Shown here piece by piece: positions 7,280 through 15,436 of a stretch of 32,637 bases of DNA (its first letter is position 1; every line of letters begins with the position of its first letter). The position numbers and the translations under genes are program-made. The stretch covers positions 1-32,637 of the forward strand of contig JANPBY010000002.1 in assembly GCA_031430645.1 (NCBI GenBank), written 5' to 3'. This DNA is from JANPBY01 sp031430645. Lineage in GTDB: Bacteria; Actinomycetota; Actinomycetes; DATJPE01. The notes beneath the pieces were generated by a model. It was not told the DNA's origin. It did not search any database and saw nothing but the letters and a program-made list of their open reading frames with translations.

Positions 7280-8338
7280 GTGACCGCAGCGGGCGAGGAC
7301 TCAAGCGACGGCGCACCGATGTCCATCCTGGTGCGGCCGATTTCCCCTGCGCCGGATCGCTCCGTAGTCGAGCAAGGTGTTCGCGTGGGCTTCGGCATCG
7401 TCGCCATCGCGACCGAAGTCGTCCTGCGCGTCATCGCCACCTCGTCCGGGCGAAGTACCACGGGCGAGCCCGCTGGTCGCACCGTTGTTGATGCCGCCCT
7501 GGGAGCAGGATGGAGTGCTGCCCGGGCGACGGGGGCGGTCGTCGGGCTCACCACACGGATGGCCGGCCCGTTCGTCGGCGTCCTGGTTGACCCACCGCTC
7601 GTCCCCCAGAGCCTGCGGCCGGCAACCGCGTTGGATGCGGTCGCCCATCGGTGGCGAGAGGATCGCGAACAGTTGACCCTCGAGGCCATGCGGGTTTCGC
7701 GGACCGCCGTCCCGGCCGTCATCGACAGTGTCGCAACCACCTTGGACCTCGACGCGGCCATCTCCACCATCGTCGATCGACTCGACCTCGACCGGCTGGT
7801 CCAGCACGTCCTGCGCCGCCTCGATCTTGATGAGATCGCGGGTCAGGCAATCAGCGAGCTCGATCTCACCCCGATCATCAACGACGCAGTGCGGCGGGTC
7901 GACCTGCAGCCGGTGGTCACCGAGGTGATCGACCAGCTCGACCTCGCCGCAGTCATCACCCAGGTGCTCAAGGAGGTCGATCTCACGACGATCGTCACCG
8001 ACCAGGTCGACCTCGGCACGGTGGTCAACAGCGCGCTCGATGACCTCGACCTGACCGCCCTGGTCATGCAGCGCGTCGACCTGGTCGGGATCGCCGACTA
8101 CGTCGTGGACGCCATCGACCTCCCTGGAATCGTTCGCGACTCCACTGGCTCGATCGCGACGGAGACGGTGCGGACCGTGCGACTGCAGGCCGTGGACGCA
8201 GACCGGGTGGTCGCTCGGTTGGTCGACCGTCTCACGTTGCGCGGAGGACGCGCCCGAAAGCTTGGCGCACCAGGCGAAGCTGAGGCCTTGACCGACCCTG
8301 AAGAGCCGGAAACCGAGACGCTAGGACCGAACGCATGA
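7280..8338 (+). CDS. Uncharacterised protein with eleven 13-residue 'xDL' repeats
   Basis: This 352-residue protein has no function I can name. Residues about 30-115 are hydrophobic with small residues (GFGIVAIATEVVLRVIA, AALGAGWSAARATGAVVGL, MAGPFVGVLV), suggesting membrane association. Residues 155-291 are eleven consecutive units of the form [LVI]-D-L-x-x-[IVL]-[IVA]-x-x-[VAL]-[LIV]-x-x. Nine units have 13 residues and two (the seventh and ninth) have 10. The C terminus is acidic and rich in Pro/Glu. The GTG at 7280 has CATAAT 6 nt upstream; an in-frame ATG at 7319 is the alternative start. Its stop overlaps the RDD gene (ATGA), so the two products are probably made together. Similar xDL-repeat proteins beside RDD genes occur in other actinobacteria, to my recollection, without assigned function. 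Confidence 0.75.
   Translation: MTAAGEDSSDGAPMSILVRPISPAPDRSVVEQGVRVGFGIVAIATEVVLRVIATSSGRSTTGEPAGRTVVDAALGAGWSAARATGAVVGLTTRMAGPFVGVLVDPPLVPQSLRPATALDAVAHRWREDREQLTLEAMRVSRTAVPAVIDSVATTLDLDAAISTIVDRLDLDRLVQHVLRRLDLDEIAGQAISELDLTPIINDAVRRVDLQPVVTEVIDQLDLAAVITQVLKEVDLTTIVTDQVDLGTVVNSALDDLDLTALVMQRVDLVGIADYVVDAIDLPGIVRDSTGSIATETVRTVRLQAVDADRVVARLVDRLTLRGGRARKLGAPGEAEALTDPEEPETETLGPNA
7742..8152 (+). repeat. In-frame array of eleven degenerate 39-bp (two 30-bp) coding repeats
   Basis: Each unit encodes [LVI]DL followed by ten (or seven) residues with hydrophobics at fixed places. Total length is 137 codons = 9x13 + 2x10. The DNA is diverged between units, so the array is old and maintained at protein level. 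Confidence 0.85.
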
Positions 8339-8871
8339 GCGCGGACGCCTCGAGCGGCAGCGCTCGCACCGTTCGTCGGGCTGCCAGCAAGGACGGGATT
8401 CCTCAGGCAGCCATGGCCTTCCAGGGGGAACGTGCCGGCCTGATCAGCAGGATCATCGCAAATGCCCTCGACTTCGGGCTCGTGGTGATCGTCCTCGTCT
8501 CGGGGTACGTCGGTTACGCAGCAGTGCTGTTCCTGTTGAGCCCCACGAGTTTCACGTTCCCCTCACCCAGGCTCGGCTTGGCCATCATCATCGGTGGGGC
8601 GATGCTCACCCTCTATTTCTGGGTGTCCTGGGCGACCAGTGGTCGGACGTACGGCGACCTGGTCATGGGGCTTCGGGTCGTCAACTGGCGGGGCGAGAAG
8701 ATGCGCTGGAGCGGTGCCCTGATCCGGGCCGGCTTCTGTGTCGTCTTCCCGATCGGCCTTTTCTGGGTGTTGATCAGCGGCGCCAACCGCTCGGTTCAGG
8801 ACCTGGTGCTCCGCACCTCGGTCATTTATGACTGGGGTCACCAGACCCCACCGGTTGCCCCCGCCCACTAA
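8335..8871 (+). CDS. RDD-family membrane protein
   Basis: A 178-residue RDD-domain protein. After a polar N terminus of about 35 residues, the domain shows the family pattern: Arg and Asp in helix 1 (GLISRIIANALDFGLVVIV), helix 2 near residue 80, the loop SGRTYGDLVMGLRVVNWRG, and a third helix followed by NRSVQDLVLRTSVIYD, where the terminal Asp-containing block is typical. Four hydrophobic segments are plausible. RDD proteins are poorly understood; some have been linked to ion transport. The ATG overlaps the stop of the repeat protein (8335-8338), indicating translational coupling. It is convergent with the antiporter gene, whose stop lies 13 nt away. Confidence 0.85.
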   Translation: MSADASSGSARTVRRAASKDGIPQAAMAFQGERAGLISRIIANALDFGLVVIVLVSGYVGYAAVLFLLSPTSFTFPSPRLGLAIIIGGAMLTLYFWVSWATSGRTYGDLVMGLRVVNWRGEKMRWSGALIRAGFCVVFPIGLFWVLISGANRSVQDLVLRTSVIYDWGHQTPPVAPAH

Positions 8872-8884
8872 CTGGGCCTCAGCC

Positions 8885-10384
8885 TTAGTTTGGGTCCCCC
8901 CGCTCGCCGAACCACCCGGCCACCGGACCACCTCGACTCACCGCTCGCAATCGCCGCTCGGCGTCGCGACGAACTTCTGCGGTGGTGACGATGAGCAGCC
9001 GGTCGTCGACGCGAACGCGAGTCCGTTGGTCCGGAACGAGGGTCGCCCCCCCTCGCACGACCAGTGTCACCGCGGCTCCGGGCGGAAGTCTGAGGTCAGA
9101 CGCGACATAGAGCCCCACCAGCCGAGACCCATCAGGGACATCCACCTCGAGCAAGGCTGCGTTCATTTCGTCCAAGGGGGCCGACTCGACCTCGATCTCC
9201 CCGGCCTCGCCGCTTCCCGTCACCCGCAGCACCCGTGCGAACCAGGGCAGCGGGGGCGCCTGGAGTGCGGTGAGGACCAACACCAGCAGGAAGGTCGCGT
9301 CGAACACCTCAACGGAGCCCGCAGTGCCTGCGGCAAGCGCAATCGTGGCCAACACGATCGGCACAGCCCCCCGCAGACCGGCCAGGGTCAGGAAGGCCTG
9401 CTCCCGCCAAGGCACCCCAAACGGCGTGGCCGAGACGAATACCGCTAATGGGCGTCCGACAAGGACAAGAGCGATGCCAGCAACCAGGGCAAGCGGTACA
9501 GCGTCGGGAAGTCGAGCGGGCGAGGCCAGGAGACCGAGCAGCACGAACAAGCCGATCTGGGCGAGCCACGCCAATCCCTCGGTGAACCCCAGGACCGAGC
9601 GACGGTGTGGCAGACGTGAGGAGCCCAACAGCACTGCGCAGACATACACCGCAAGGAATCCGCTGGCGTGTGCGAGTCCGGCTGCGCCATATGCGACGAC
9701 GATGAGAGCGAGGGAAGCCAGCGGATAGAGGCCGACCGCCGGCAAGGCCAGTCGCATAAGGATCCACCGACCAGCCAGACCGACGGCAATGCCGAAGGCG
9801 GCACCCGCGAGCAGTTCGTAGGCGACCACCCCCAACTCGAACCACCAGGGGTGGACACCCCACTCCCCCGAAACGACGAGCAACACCAACACGATGACCG
9901 GCGCGTCGTTCAACCCGGACTCAGCTTCCAAGGTCGCTGACACCCGTGGGCGCAGCTTGAGCCGACGGAGCACCGAGAAGACCGCAGCGGCGTCCGTCGA
10001 GGAGACCACTGCGCCGATGAGTACAGAGGTTCGGGCGTCGAAGTCCAGCACCAGATGCACAGCCAGCGCGACAACTGCAACACTGACGGCGACACCGACG
10101 GTGGCAAGCACAACGGACAGTCCGAGCACTGGCCGAATCGTCGACAACCGTGTGGTGAGACCACCCTCGGCGAGAATCACGACCAAGGCGACCAGGCCGA
10201 GGTCACGGGCTAGAGCGGCGTCGTCGAATCTGATCCCCACGCCGGCTTCGCCGAGCAGCAGACCGAGGAAGAGATAGAGGAGCAGTCCAGGAAGTCCTAG
10301 TCGCGCGCTCACGCGAACCGCGAGCACGCCGACGAGAACGACGGCCGCGCCTACCAGCAGGGCCAGGTCCAGATCAGCAGCCAC
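8885..10384 (-). CDS. K+(Na+)/H+ antiporter, CPA1/NhaP2-like with C-terminal TrkA-C domain
   Basis: This 499-residue protein has about 12-13 membrane helices from residue 4 to roughly 390. It carries the CPA core motifs, including AEGGLTT, SSTDAAAVF and the ESGLNDAPVIV segment with the ion-binding Asn-Asp pair, and then a soluble tail (about residues 395-490) with the pattern of a TrkA-C/RCK-C domain (LVGLYVASDLRLPPGAAVTLVVRGG, DDRLLIVTT). Such proteins exchange monovalent cations for protons across the inner membrane and the tail may gate by nucleotides. The GTG at 10384 lies 2 nt after the stop of the phosphatidyltransferase gene, supporting an operon. NhaP2/CvrA is the closest named type; cation preference cannot be told. 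Confidence 0.85.
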   Translation of the reverse strand: MAADLDLALLVGAAVVLVGVLAVRVSARLGLPGLLLYLFLGLLLGEAGVGIRFDDAALARDLGLVALVVILAEGGLTTRLSTIRPVLGLSVVLATVGVAVSVAVVALAVHLVLDFDARTSVLIGAVVSSTDAAAVFSVLRRLKLRPRVSATLEAESGLNDAPVIVLVLLVVSGEWGVHPWWFELGVVAYELLAGAAFGIAVGLAGRWILMRLALPAVGLYPLASLALIVVAYGAAGLAHASGFLAVYVCAVLLGSSRLPHRRSVLGFTEGLAWLAQIGLFVLLGLLASPARLPDAVPLALVAGIALVLVGRPLAVFVSATPFGVPWREQAFLTLAGLRGAVPIVLATIALAAGTAGSVEVFDATFLLVLVLTALQAPPLPWFARVLRVTGSGEAGEIEVESAPLDEMNAALLEVDVPDGSRLVGLYVASDLRLPPGAAVTLVVRGGATLVPDQRTRVRVDDRLLIVTTAEVRRDAERRLRAVSRGGPVAGWFGERGDPN

Positions 10385-10386
10385 TG

Positions 10387-11064
10387 CTAGTCCGGCGGCG
10401 AGTCGGAGAGTCGGCGGCGCACAACGATGAGCAACTGCCCGAACCCAAAGACCGAGACGACGAGCCACGCCCCCGCGCCGGCCGTGGCCCACTGACTCGC
10501 GTCGGAGACGTACAAGCCTGCCCCGAGCAAGAACGCGGCAGTGATGATCACCCGAGTGGGACGCTCGGCCACCGTGACGACCCCCACCTCGCTCATTCCA
10601 CCCGCGCCTGCGCGTGCACGGGTGTACTCGAGGAGGACTGCGACTGCGCCCCCCGCTACACACATCCAGGCAGGAGCGCCGACCAGCCACAGGGCCACGA
10701 GGTAGAGGCCATCAGAGCATCGGTCGACGACTGAGTCGAGGACGTAGCCCCACCGCGTGACTCGATCGGTCAAGATCGCGACAGCCCCATCGAGGCCGTC
10801 GACCAACCCGGACACGACGACCACGAAGACCGCCGCCAGGACCCACCGGCCACCAAGGGCCGCCAGCCAGACGACCAGAGCCGAGACAACGAGCCCTAAG
10901 AGCGTGACCACATCAGGAGGGACGCGCAGACTCGCCATGGGTCGAGCGCTGACGTAGACGACGCTGAGCCAACCACCCACCAGTCTGGAAGCGGACGGGT
11001 CATAGTCCCCGTGCAGCCCGGCCCACCGGACGAAGTACTCCTGGCGCGTCGGCACGGCGGCCAC
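10387..11064 (-). CDS. CDP-alcohol phosphatidyltransferase family membrane protein
   Basis: A 225-residue polytopic membrane protein of the CDP-alcohol phosphotransferase family, which joins a CDP-activated lipid or polyol to an alcohol. The family motif D-x2-D-G-x2-A-R-x8-G-x3-D-x3-D is present near residues 88-113 as DGLDGAVAI, then G, D and D at the expected spacing. All four metal-binding Asp are kept, but the usual Arg after the Ala is Ile. A cytosolic N-terminal region of about 35 residues (TRQEYFVRWAGLHGDYDPS) precedes the first helix. The gene starts with GTG, 5 nt after the SIMPL gene and 2 nt before the antiporter. The acceptor alcohol is unknown. Confidence 0.85.
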   Translation of the reverse strand: MAAVPTRQEYFVRWAGLHGDYDPSASRLVGGWLSVVYVSARPMASLRVPPDVVTLLGLVVSALVVWLAALGGRWVLAAVFVVVVSGLVDGLDGAVAILTDRVTRWGYVLDSVVDRCSDGLYLVALWLVGAPAWMCVAGGAVAVLLEYTRARAGAGGMSEVGVVTVAERPTRVIITAAFLLGAGLYVSDASQWATAGAGAWLVVSVFGFGQLLIVVRRRLSDSPPD

Positions 11065-11069
11065 GCGGG

Positions 11070-11699
11070 TCAGCCCCAGGCCCAGCTGACCGTGACGCTT
11101 GCGCTCACAGCCAACGAACCGGCTGCGACCGGCGGACCCGCTGAGTCGGCCATCGCCATCCTGGCGATCGAGGGTCGAGGTGAGCCGCCGGCCGCGAACT
11201 CGCGCACCGCCACCACCGGCCCGAGGGGACGTCCCGCTAGCCCGGCGTAGCGCATGGCACGGCTGACGGCCTCGGCAAAGGCGGCCTCCTGAGCTGCGGT
11301 GGCCAGCCCCAATGAATCGGAATGCTCAAAGCGCGTTCCCTGCAGGCGGGCAGCAGCACCACCGGCCTCCACCAACCTCGCCAGCGTGTCCCCTGCTCGG
11401 GCGAGATCGCGAACCCGAACCTCCAGCCGCAGGGACGCGCGGTAGCCCTGGGGACGCCCCTCGCGGTCCTGATCGGTCCACAGGCTCATCTCGCCGGAAC
11501 GCAAATCATCGGCAGCAACCTGGGCCGCGGCGGCCGCCTCGGCGATCAAGCGCAGTGCCGCCGAAGCCTCAGCGAAGGCCTCCCCTGGAGTTGCAGCCGC
11601 CACCTCGGCGGCCAGGTCGGCGACGAACACATCAGGAGCCGCAGACGCCGTACCGTGACCGGTCACGGTGATGCCGAGGTCTGGCCCAAAGTCGCTCAT
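11070..11699 (-). CDS. SIMPL (DUF541) domain protein
   Basis: This 209-residue protein shows the SIMPL/DUF541 pattern: the start GITVTGHGTASAAPD, a long Ala-rich helix (GEAFAEASAALRLIAEAAAAAQV), the strand LRSGEMSLW...GYRASLRLEVRVRD, and a C-terminal strand ASVTVSWAW. SIMPL proteins are often periplasmic and linked to stress, but here there is no signal peptide, so the product should be cytoplasmic. GAGG stands 8 nt upstream of the ATG. It is the first gene of a tight minus-strand operon with the phosphatidyltransferase and antiporter. Function is not established. Confidence 0.8.
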   Translation of the reverse strand: MSDFGPDLGITVTGHGTASAAPDVFVADLAAEVAAATPGEAFAEASAALRLIAEAAAAAQVAADDLRSGEMSLWTDQDREGRPQGYRASLRLEVRVRDLARAGDTLARLVEAGGAAARLQGTRFEHSDSLGLATAAQEAAFAEAVSRAMRYAGLAGRPLGPVVAVREFAAGGSPRPSIARMAMADSAGPPVAAGSLAVSASVTVSWAWG

Positions 11700-11756
11700 G
11701 ATCCGATCCTCGCAGACGGCCGGACGCCACAGTGCTGTCCGTGAACAGCAGCGAGG

Positions 11757-12671
11757 TCAGAGGCGATCGGCGAGACCGAGATTCGCATAGACCTGACGCG
11801 TCGCGGTCGAGCGGTTGAGCGTGTAGAAGTGCAGGCCGGGGGCACCACCGGCGAGCAACTCATCGCCGAGCTCACTCGCCACCTCGACACCGATCGCCCG
11901 GACGGCCTTCGGGTCATCCTCGACGGCGTTTAGCCGCTCGGCGAGCACCGCGGGAAACGTCGTGCCGGCGAGCTGGGCAAATCTCTCGATCTGTCGGACA
12001 TTCGTCACGGGCATCAGGCCCGGGAGGATGGGAATCGTGCAGCCAAGGGCTCGAACCCGCTCGACGAGACTGAAGTACGACTCCGCGGCGAAGAAGAACT
12101 GGGTGACTGCAAAGTCAGCGCCAGCCTCGGCCTTGGCGGCGAGGACCCGGGCGTCGGCGTCGAGATCGAGCGCTTCGGGATGCCGCTCGGGGAACGCGGC
12201 CACCCCGACACAGAAGTTACCGAGTCCCTTGACCAAATCGACCAGCTCGACGGCATACCGCAGACCTTCGGGGTGCTGTTCCCACGGGCTTCCTGGACCA
12301 CCTGGCGGGTCCCCCCGTAGAGCCAGGACGTTGCGAACCCCGGCCGCGGCGTACTGCCCGATCACCTGCCGAAGTTCGCTCCGACTGGATCCCACGCATG
12401 TCAGGTGCCCGAGAGGAGTGAGCGTCGTTTCAGTCCCGATCCGCTCGGTCACCCGAATGGTGCGGTCCCGCGTCGAACCGCCTGCGCCGTAGGTTACCGA
12501 GACGAAGGACGGTGCAAGTGGCTCAAGCTCTCGAATCGCCTGCCACAGCAGTCGCTCACCCTCGTCCGTCGCAGGAGGAAAGAACTCGAAGGACCAGGAA
12601 TGCCGGCCGTCGGCGAGGAGATCGCGAATCGTCGTCGCGCCGCTAGGGCCGGACCGGTCTCCGTCGGACAT
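11757..12671 (-). CDS. metF: 5,10-methylenetetrahydrofolate reductase
   Basis: A 304-residue TIM-barrel flavoprotein that reduces 5,10-methylene-THF to 5-methyl-THF for methionine synthesis. Seen: WSFEFFPPATDEG with the catalytic Glu near residue 29, SVTYGAGGSTRDRT, LALRGDPPGG near residue 120, FAVTQFFF near 190, and GLMPVTN, all hallmarks of MetF. Length matches the bacterial enzyme. A TAGGCT hexamer ends 6 nt upstream of the ATG with no Shine-Dalgarno, suggesting a leaderless mRNA. It is divergent from the GGPP synthase gene, the same arrangement as Rv2172c beside idsA2 in M. tuberculosis. The mycobacterial neighbour has been discussed as an atypical MTHFR, so a full-activity claim would need assay. 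Confidence 0.9.
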   Translation of the reverse strand: MSDGDRSGPSGATTIRDLLADGRHSWSFEFFPPATDEGERLLWQAIRELEPLAPSFVSVTYGAGGSTRDRTIRVTERIGTETTLTPLGHLTCVGSSRSELRQVIGQYAAAGVRNVLALRGDPPGGPGSPWEQHPEGLRYAVELVDLVKGLGNFCVGVAAFPERHPEALDLDADARVLAAKAEAGADFAVTQFFFAAESYFSLVERVRALGCTIPILPGLMPVTNVRQIERFAQLAGTTFPAVLAERLNAVEDDPKAVRAIGVEVASELGDELLAGGAPGLHFYTLNRSTATRQVYANLGLADRL

Positions 12672-12677
12672 GGTCCA

Positions 12678-12683
12678 AGCCTA
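12678..12683 (-). promoter_or_regulatory. Putative -10 hexamer of metF
   Basis: TAGGCT on the minus strand ends 6 nt before the ATG at 12671. No Shine-Dalgarno fits between. Confidence 0.5.
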
Positions 12684-12756
12684 GGCAACGTCTTCTGTCG
12701 AGGGCTTCGTTCGACCAGATAGCGGACTCCGTGGTGCGCCAGGCGCCGCCGGGACG

Positions 12757-12762
12757 TACTCT
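12757..12762 (+). promoter_or_regulatory. Putative -10 hexamer of the GGPP synthase gene
   Basis: TACTCT lies 7 nt upstream of the GTG at 12770, supporting that start over the GTG at 12731. The same hexamer and spacing precede the aromatic leader peptide at 22862. Confidence 0.5.
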
Positions 12763-12769
12763 CGCGCCC

Positions 12770-13846
12770 GTGGGGACAGACGGGCGGTCCGAGGCAGCGC
12801 TGGACGCCGAAGACCTTCGCGTGCGGGTCCAGAAGCACCTGGACGACTTTCTCGGGAGCCAGGTGCCGATCCTGGACGGCGTCAGCGATGACCTCTCCCC
12901 GCTGCTCGAAGCCATCACGTTATTGCTGGCGGGCGGCAAACGCCTTCGGCCGGCTTTCTGCTATTGGGGCTGGCGGGGCGCCGGCGGCGCGGACTCCGAG
13001 TCAGCCGTTCGTGCCGCCACGGCACTGGAACTGCTCCAAGCCTGTGCGCTCATCCACGACGACGTGATGGACGGCTCCGACACCCGCCGTGGGCAGCCGT
13101 CAGCGCACCGACGATTCTCGGCGCTGCACCGGGGATCCTCGTGGCTGGGCTCACCCGAGTCCTTCGGCACCGGCGCGGCGATCCTGCTCGGCGATCTGTG
13201 CCTCGCCTGGTCCGATGAACTCCTCTTCAGATCAGGGCTGCCAGCAGAGGCCCTCCTACGCGCCAAGCCTGTCTACGACGAGATGCGCACCGAGTTGATG
13301 GCCGGGCAGTATCTGGACCTGCTGGAGCAGGCGCGCGGCGGGGGATCGGTCGATCGGGCGTTGCTCGTCGTCCGCTACAAGGCCGCGAAGTACACGATCG
13401 AGCGGCCGCTCCACCTCGGAGCCACCCTCGCCGGCGCCGGGCCGGAGTTCCTCGAGACCTACAGCGCGTACGGTCTGCCGCTGGGTGAGGCCTTCCAGCT
13501 GCGCGACGACGTCCTTGGGGTTTTCGGCGACCCGACGGAGACCGGCAAGCCGGCCGGCGACGACCTCAGAGAAGGCAAGCGCACCGTCCTCATCGCCATG
13601 GCGGTGGAGCGGGCCACCCCAGCCCAAGCTGCCCAGCTGCGCCGCCACCTCGGCGATCCCGGACTCACGCAAGAGGGCGTCGAGGCGCTGCGCGAGGTCA
13701 TCGAGTCCACCGGCGCTCTGGCCGCTGTGGAGGAGCTCATCGCCTCGATGACCCAAACCTCGCTCGAGGCGTTGGCCGACGTTCCCGAGCCTGCCCGCTC
13801 ACCGTTGAAGCGGTTGGCGATCGCGGCCACCTCCCGGAGGGTCTGA
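12770..13846 (+). CDS. crtE: Geranylgeranyl diphosphate synthase (polyprenyl synthetase, IdsA2/CrtE-like)
   Basis: A 358-residue all-helical trans-prenyltransferase. The first aspartate-rich motif is DDVMD at residues 97-101 followed by DTRRG, and the second is DDVLG starting at residue 246 in FQLRDDVLGVFGD; GGKRLRP near residue 51 binds the diphosphate. It should condense IPP with allylic diphosphates to GGPP, the precursor for the phytoene synthase encoded at 17020. The GTG at 12770 gives the usual family length and has a TACTCT 7 nt upstream; a GTG at 12731 would add 13 unremarkable residues. Placement next to metF and upstream of a mannosyltransferase mirrors idsA2 (Rv2173). Chain length is inferred from the carotenoid context. 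Confidence 0.9.
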   Translation: MGTDGRSEAALDAEDLRVRVQKHLDDFLGSQVPILDGVSDDLSPLLEAITLLLAGGKRLRPAFCYWGWRGAGGADSESAVRAATALELLQACALIHDDVMDGSDTRRGQPSAHRRFSALHRGSSWLGSPESFGTGAAILLGDLCLAWSDELLFRSGLPAEALLRAKPVYDEMRTELMAGQYLDLLEQARGGGSVDRALLVVRYKAAKYTIERPLHLGATLAGAGPEFLETYSAYGLPLGEAFQLRDDVLGVFGDPTETGKPAGDDLREGKRTVLIAMAVERATPAQAAQLRRHLGDPGLTQEGVEALREVIESTGALAAVEELIASMTQTSLEALADVPEPARSPLKRLAIAATSRRV

Positions 13847-13875
13847 CCCACCGGGCAGGACCACCGACGCTCACC

Positions 13876-13881
13876 TAGGCT
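13876..13881 (+). promoter_or_regulatory. Putative -10 hexamer of crtI
   Basis: TAGGCT lies 6 nt upstream of the ATG at 13888 in the 41-nt gap after crtE. This points to a leaderless crtI transcript independent of crtE. Confidence 0.45.
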
Positions 13882-13887
13882 GGAAAC

Positions 13888-15387
13888 ATGCGCACCGTTA
13901 AAGGTCCTACGGACCACGTCGTGGTGGTCGGTGCTGGACTCGGTGGGCTGTCTGCGGCACTGCGGCTGGTCGGGGCCGGCCGACAAGTCACGCTCCTGGA
14001 GCGCGAGCTGGTTCCCGGCGGCCGAGCCGGCCTGCTCGAGCTGGACGGCTATCGATTCGACACCGGACCCACGGTCCTCACCATGCCCGACCTCATCGCC
14101 GACGCGCTCGACTGCGTGGGTGAGCGCCTCGAGGACTGGCTGGACCTGCAACCAGTGAGCCCGCTCTATCGCGCCTACTATCCCGACGGGTCCACCCTCG
14201 ACGTGCACAGCGATGTCGATGAGATGGCGGAGGAGATCTCGCGGGTGTGCGGACCCGATGAAGCGGCCGGCTACCGAAGGTACGTCGACTTCGTCGCCGA
14301 CCTGTACCGCTATGAGATGCGTGACTTCATCGACCGCAACATCGACTCCCCCCTTGACCTGCTGACGCCGAACCTCGCGCGCCTCGCAGCCATCGGCGGC
14401 TTCCGGCGACTTGCCCCCAAGGTGCGGAACTACCTCAAGGACCCACGCACCGAACGGGTCTTCTCCTTCCAGTCGATGTATGCCGGGCTCTCCCCGTATG
14501 ACGCGCTCGCGATTTACGCGGTCATCGCCTACATGGACTCGGTGGCGGGAGTGTTCTTTCCCAAGGGCGGCATGCACGCCGTCCCCCGAGCCTTGGCCGG
14601 TGCGGCAGAGAAGCACGGGGTCGTCATCCGCTATGGCACCGAGGTCACGCGAGTCGAGACCTCCGGCTCGCGCGCGGTTGCGGTCCACACGGCTGACGGG
14701 GAGCGGATCGCCTGCGACACCATTGTCCTCAATCCCGACCTCCCTGTAGCGCACCGAGATCTGCTCGGCCGCGACCCTTGGTCGGTGCGGCGACTGACGT
14801 ACTCCCCGTCGTGCTTCTTGTTGCTCGCCGGGTCGTCCGCTACCTACTCAAAAACGGCTCACCACAACATTCACTTCGGTCGGTCCTGGAAGGGCATCTT
14901 CAAGGAGCTCATCGATGACAAGGTCCTCATGACCGACCCGTCTGTGCTCGTCACCAACCCGACGCACGGCGACCCGTCGCTCGCACCCGACGGCAAGCAG
15001 ATCTACTACGTGCTGTTCCCCACACCCAATCTGGACGCACCGATCGACTGGCGAACTGAGGGACCTCGCTACCGCGACGAGGCCGTGCGAGTCCTGGAGG
15101 AACGCGGCTACGTCGGATTCGGCGACGGCATCGAAGTCGAGTCCGTGACCACGCCCCAGGACTGGGCGGACCGCGGAATGGAGCGCGGAGCCCCCTTCGC
15201 TGCTGCCCATTCCTTCGGCCAGACCGGGCCGTTCAGACCAAAGAACATCTGGGGCGAGAACGTTGTGTTCACCGGCTCCGGGACCGTCCCCGGCGTGGGC
15301 GTGCCCATGGTGCTCATCAGTGGGAGGCTCGCTGCCGAACGAGTGCTTGGACACGACGTGACCTACGTCTCGCGAGCAACCCGCTGA
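13888..15387 (+). CDS. crtI: Phytoene desaturase (CrtI type)
   Basis: This 499-residue FAD enzyme has the N-terminal dinucleotide site (VVVVGAGLGGLSAALRL, residues about 11-27), FDTGPTVLTMP near residue 56, and the bacterial-type C-terminal signature FTGSGTVPGVGVPMVLISG. It should introduce the double bonds converting phytoene to lycopene at the membrane. Residues such as VFSFQSMYAGLSPYDALAIYAVIAYMD fall in the conserved substrate-domain block (landmark near residue 192). It stands between the GGPP synthase and a mannosyltransferase gene and has its own -10-like hexamer. Step number (three or four desaturations) cannot be judged; the presence of a lycopene cyclase pair argues for lycopene as product. 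Confidence 0.92.
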   Translation: MRTVKGPTDHVVVVGAGLGGLSAALRLVGAGRQVTLLERELVPGGRAGLLELDGYRFDTGPTVLTMPDLIADALDCVGERLEDWLDLQPVSPLYRAYYPDGSTLDVHSDVDEMAEEISRVCGPDEAAGYRRYVDFVADLYRYEMRDFIDRNIDSPLDLLTPNLARLAAIGGFRRLAPKVRNYLKDPRTERVFSFQSMYAGLSPYDALAIYAVIAYMDSVAGVFFPKGGMHAVPRALAGAAEKHGVVIRYGTEVTRVETSGSRAVAVHTADGERIACDTIVLNPDLPVAHRDLLGRDPWSVRRLTYSPSCFLLLAGSSATYSKTAHHNIHFGRSWKGIFKELIDDKVLMTDPSVLVTNPTHGDPSLAPDGKQIYYVLFPTPNLDAPIDWRTEGPRYRDEAVRVLEERGYVGFGDGIEVESVTTPQDWADRGMERGAPFAAAHSFGQTGPFRPKNIWGENVVFTGSGTVPGVGVPMVLISGRLAAERVLGHDVTYVSRATR

Positions 15388-15421
15388 CCCGGCGTCCCCT
15401 TCCGTACAGCCAGCATTGTCC

Positions 15422-15427
15422 TATGAT
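15422..15427 (+). promoter_or_regulatory. Putative -10 hexamer of the mannosyltransferase gene
   Basis: TATGAT, close to the sigma-70-type consensus, ends 9 nt upstream of the ATG at 15437. It suggests the mannosyltransferase is transcribed separately from crtI. Confidence 0.5.
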
Positions 15428-15436
15428 CGGACGCCT

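Noticed and set aside
7742..8152. Regular repeats considered as a CRISPR array
   Set aside because: The repeat is a diverged in-frame coding repeat with no spacers and no cas genes nearby.
12731..12769. Longer GGPP synthase start at 12731
   Set aside because: It adds 13 unremarkable residues and would place the start upstream of the TACTCT that fits the GTG at 12770.
13459..14754. Long minus-strand open frame antisense to crtE/crtI
   Set aside because: High-GC shadow frame: both plus-strand genes have complete family motifs, and the antisense product is of low complexity with no recognisable domain.
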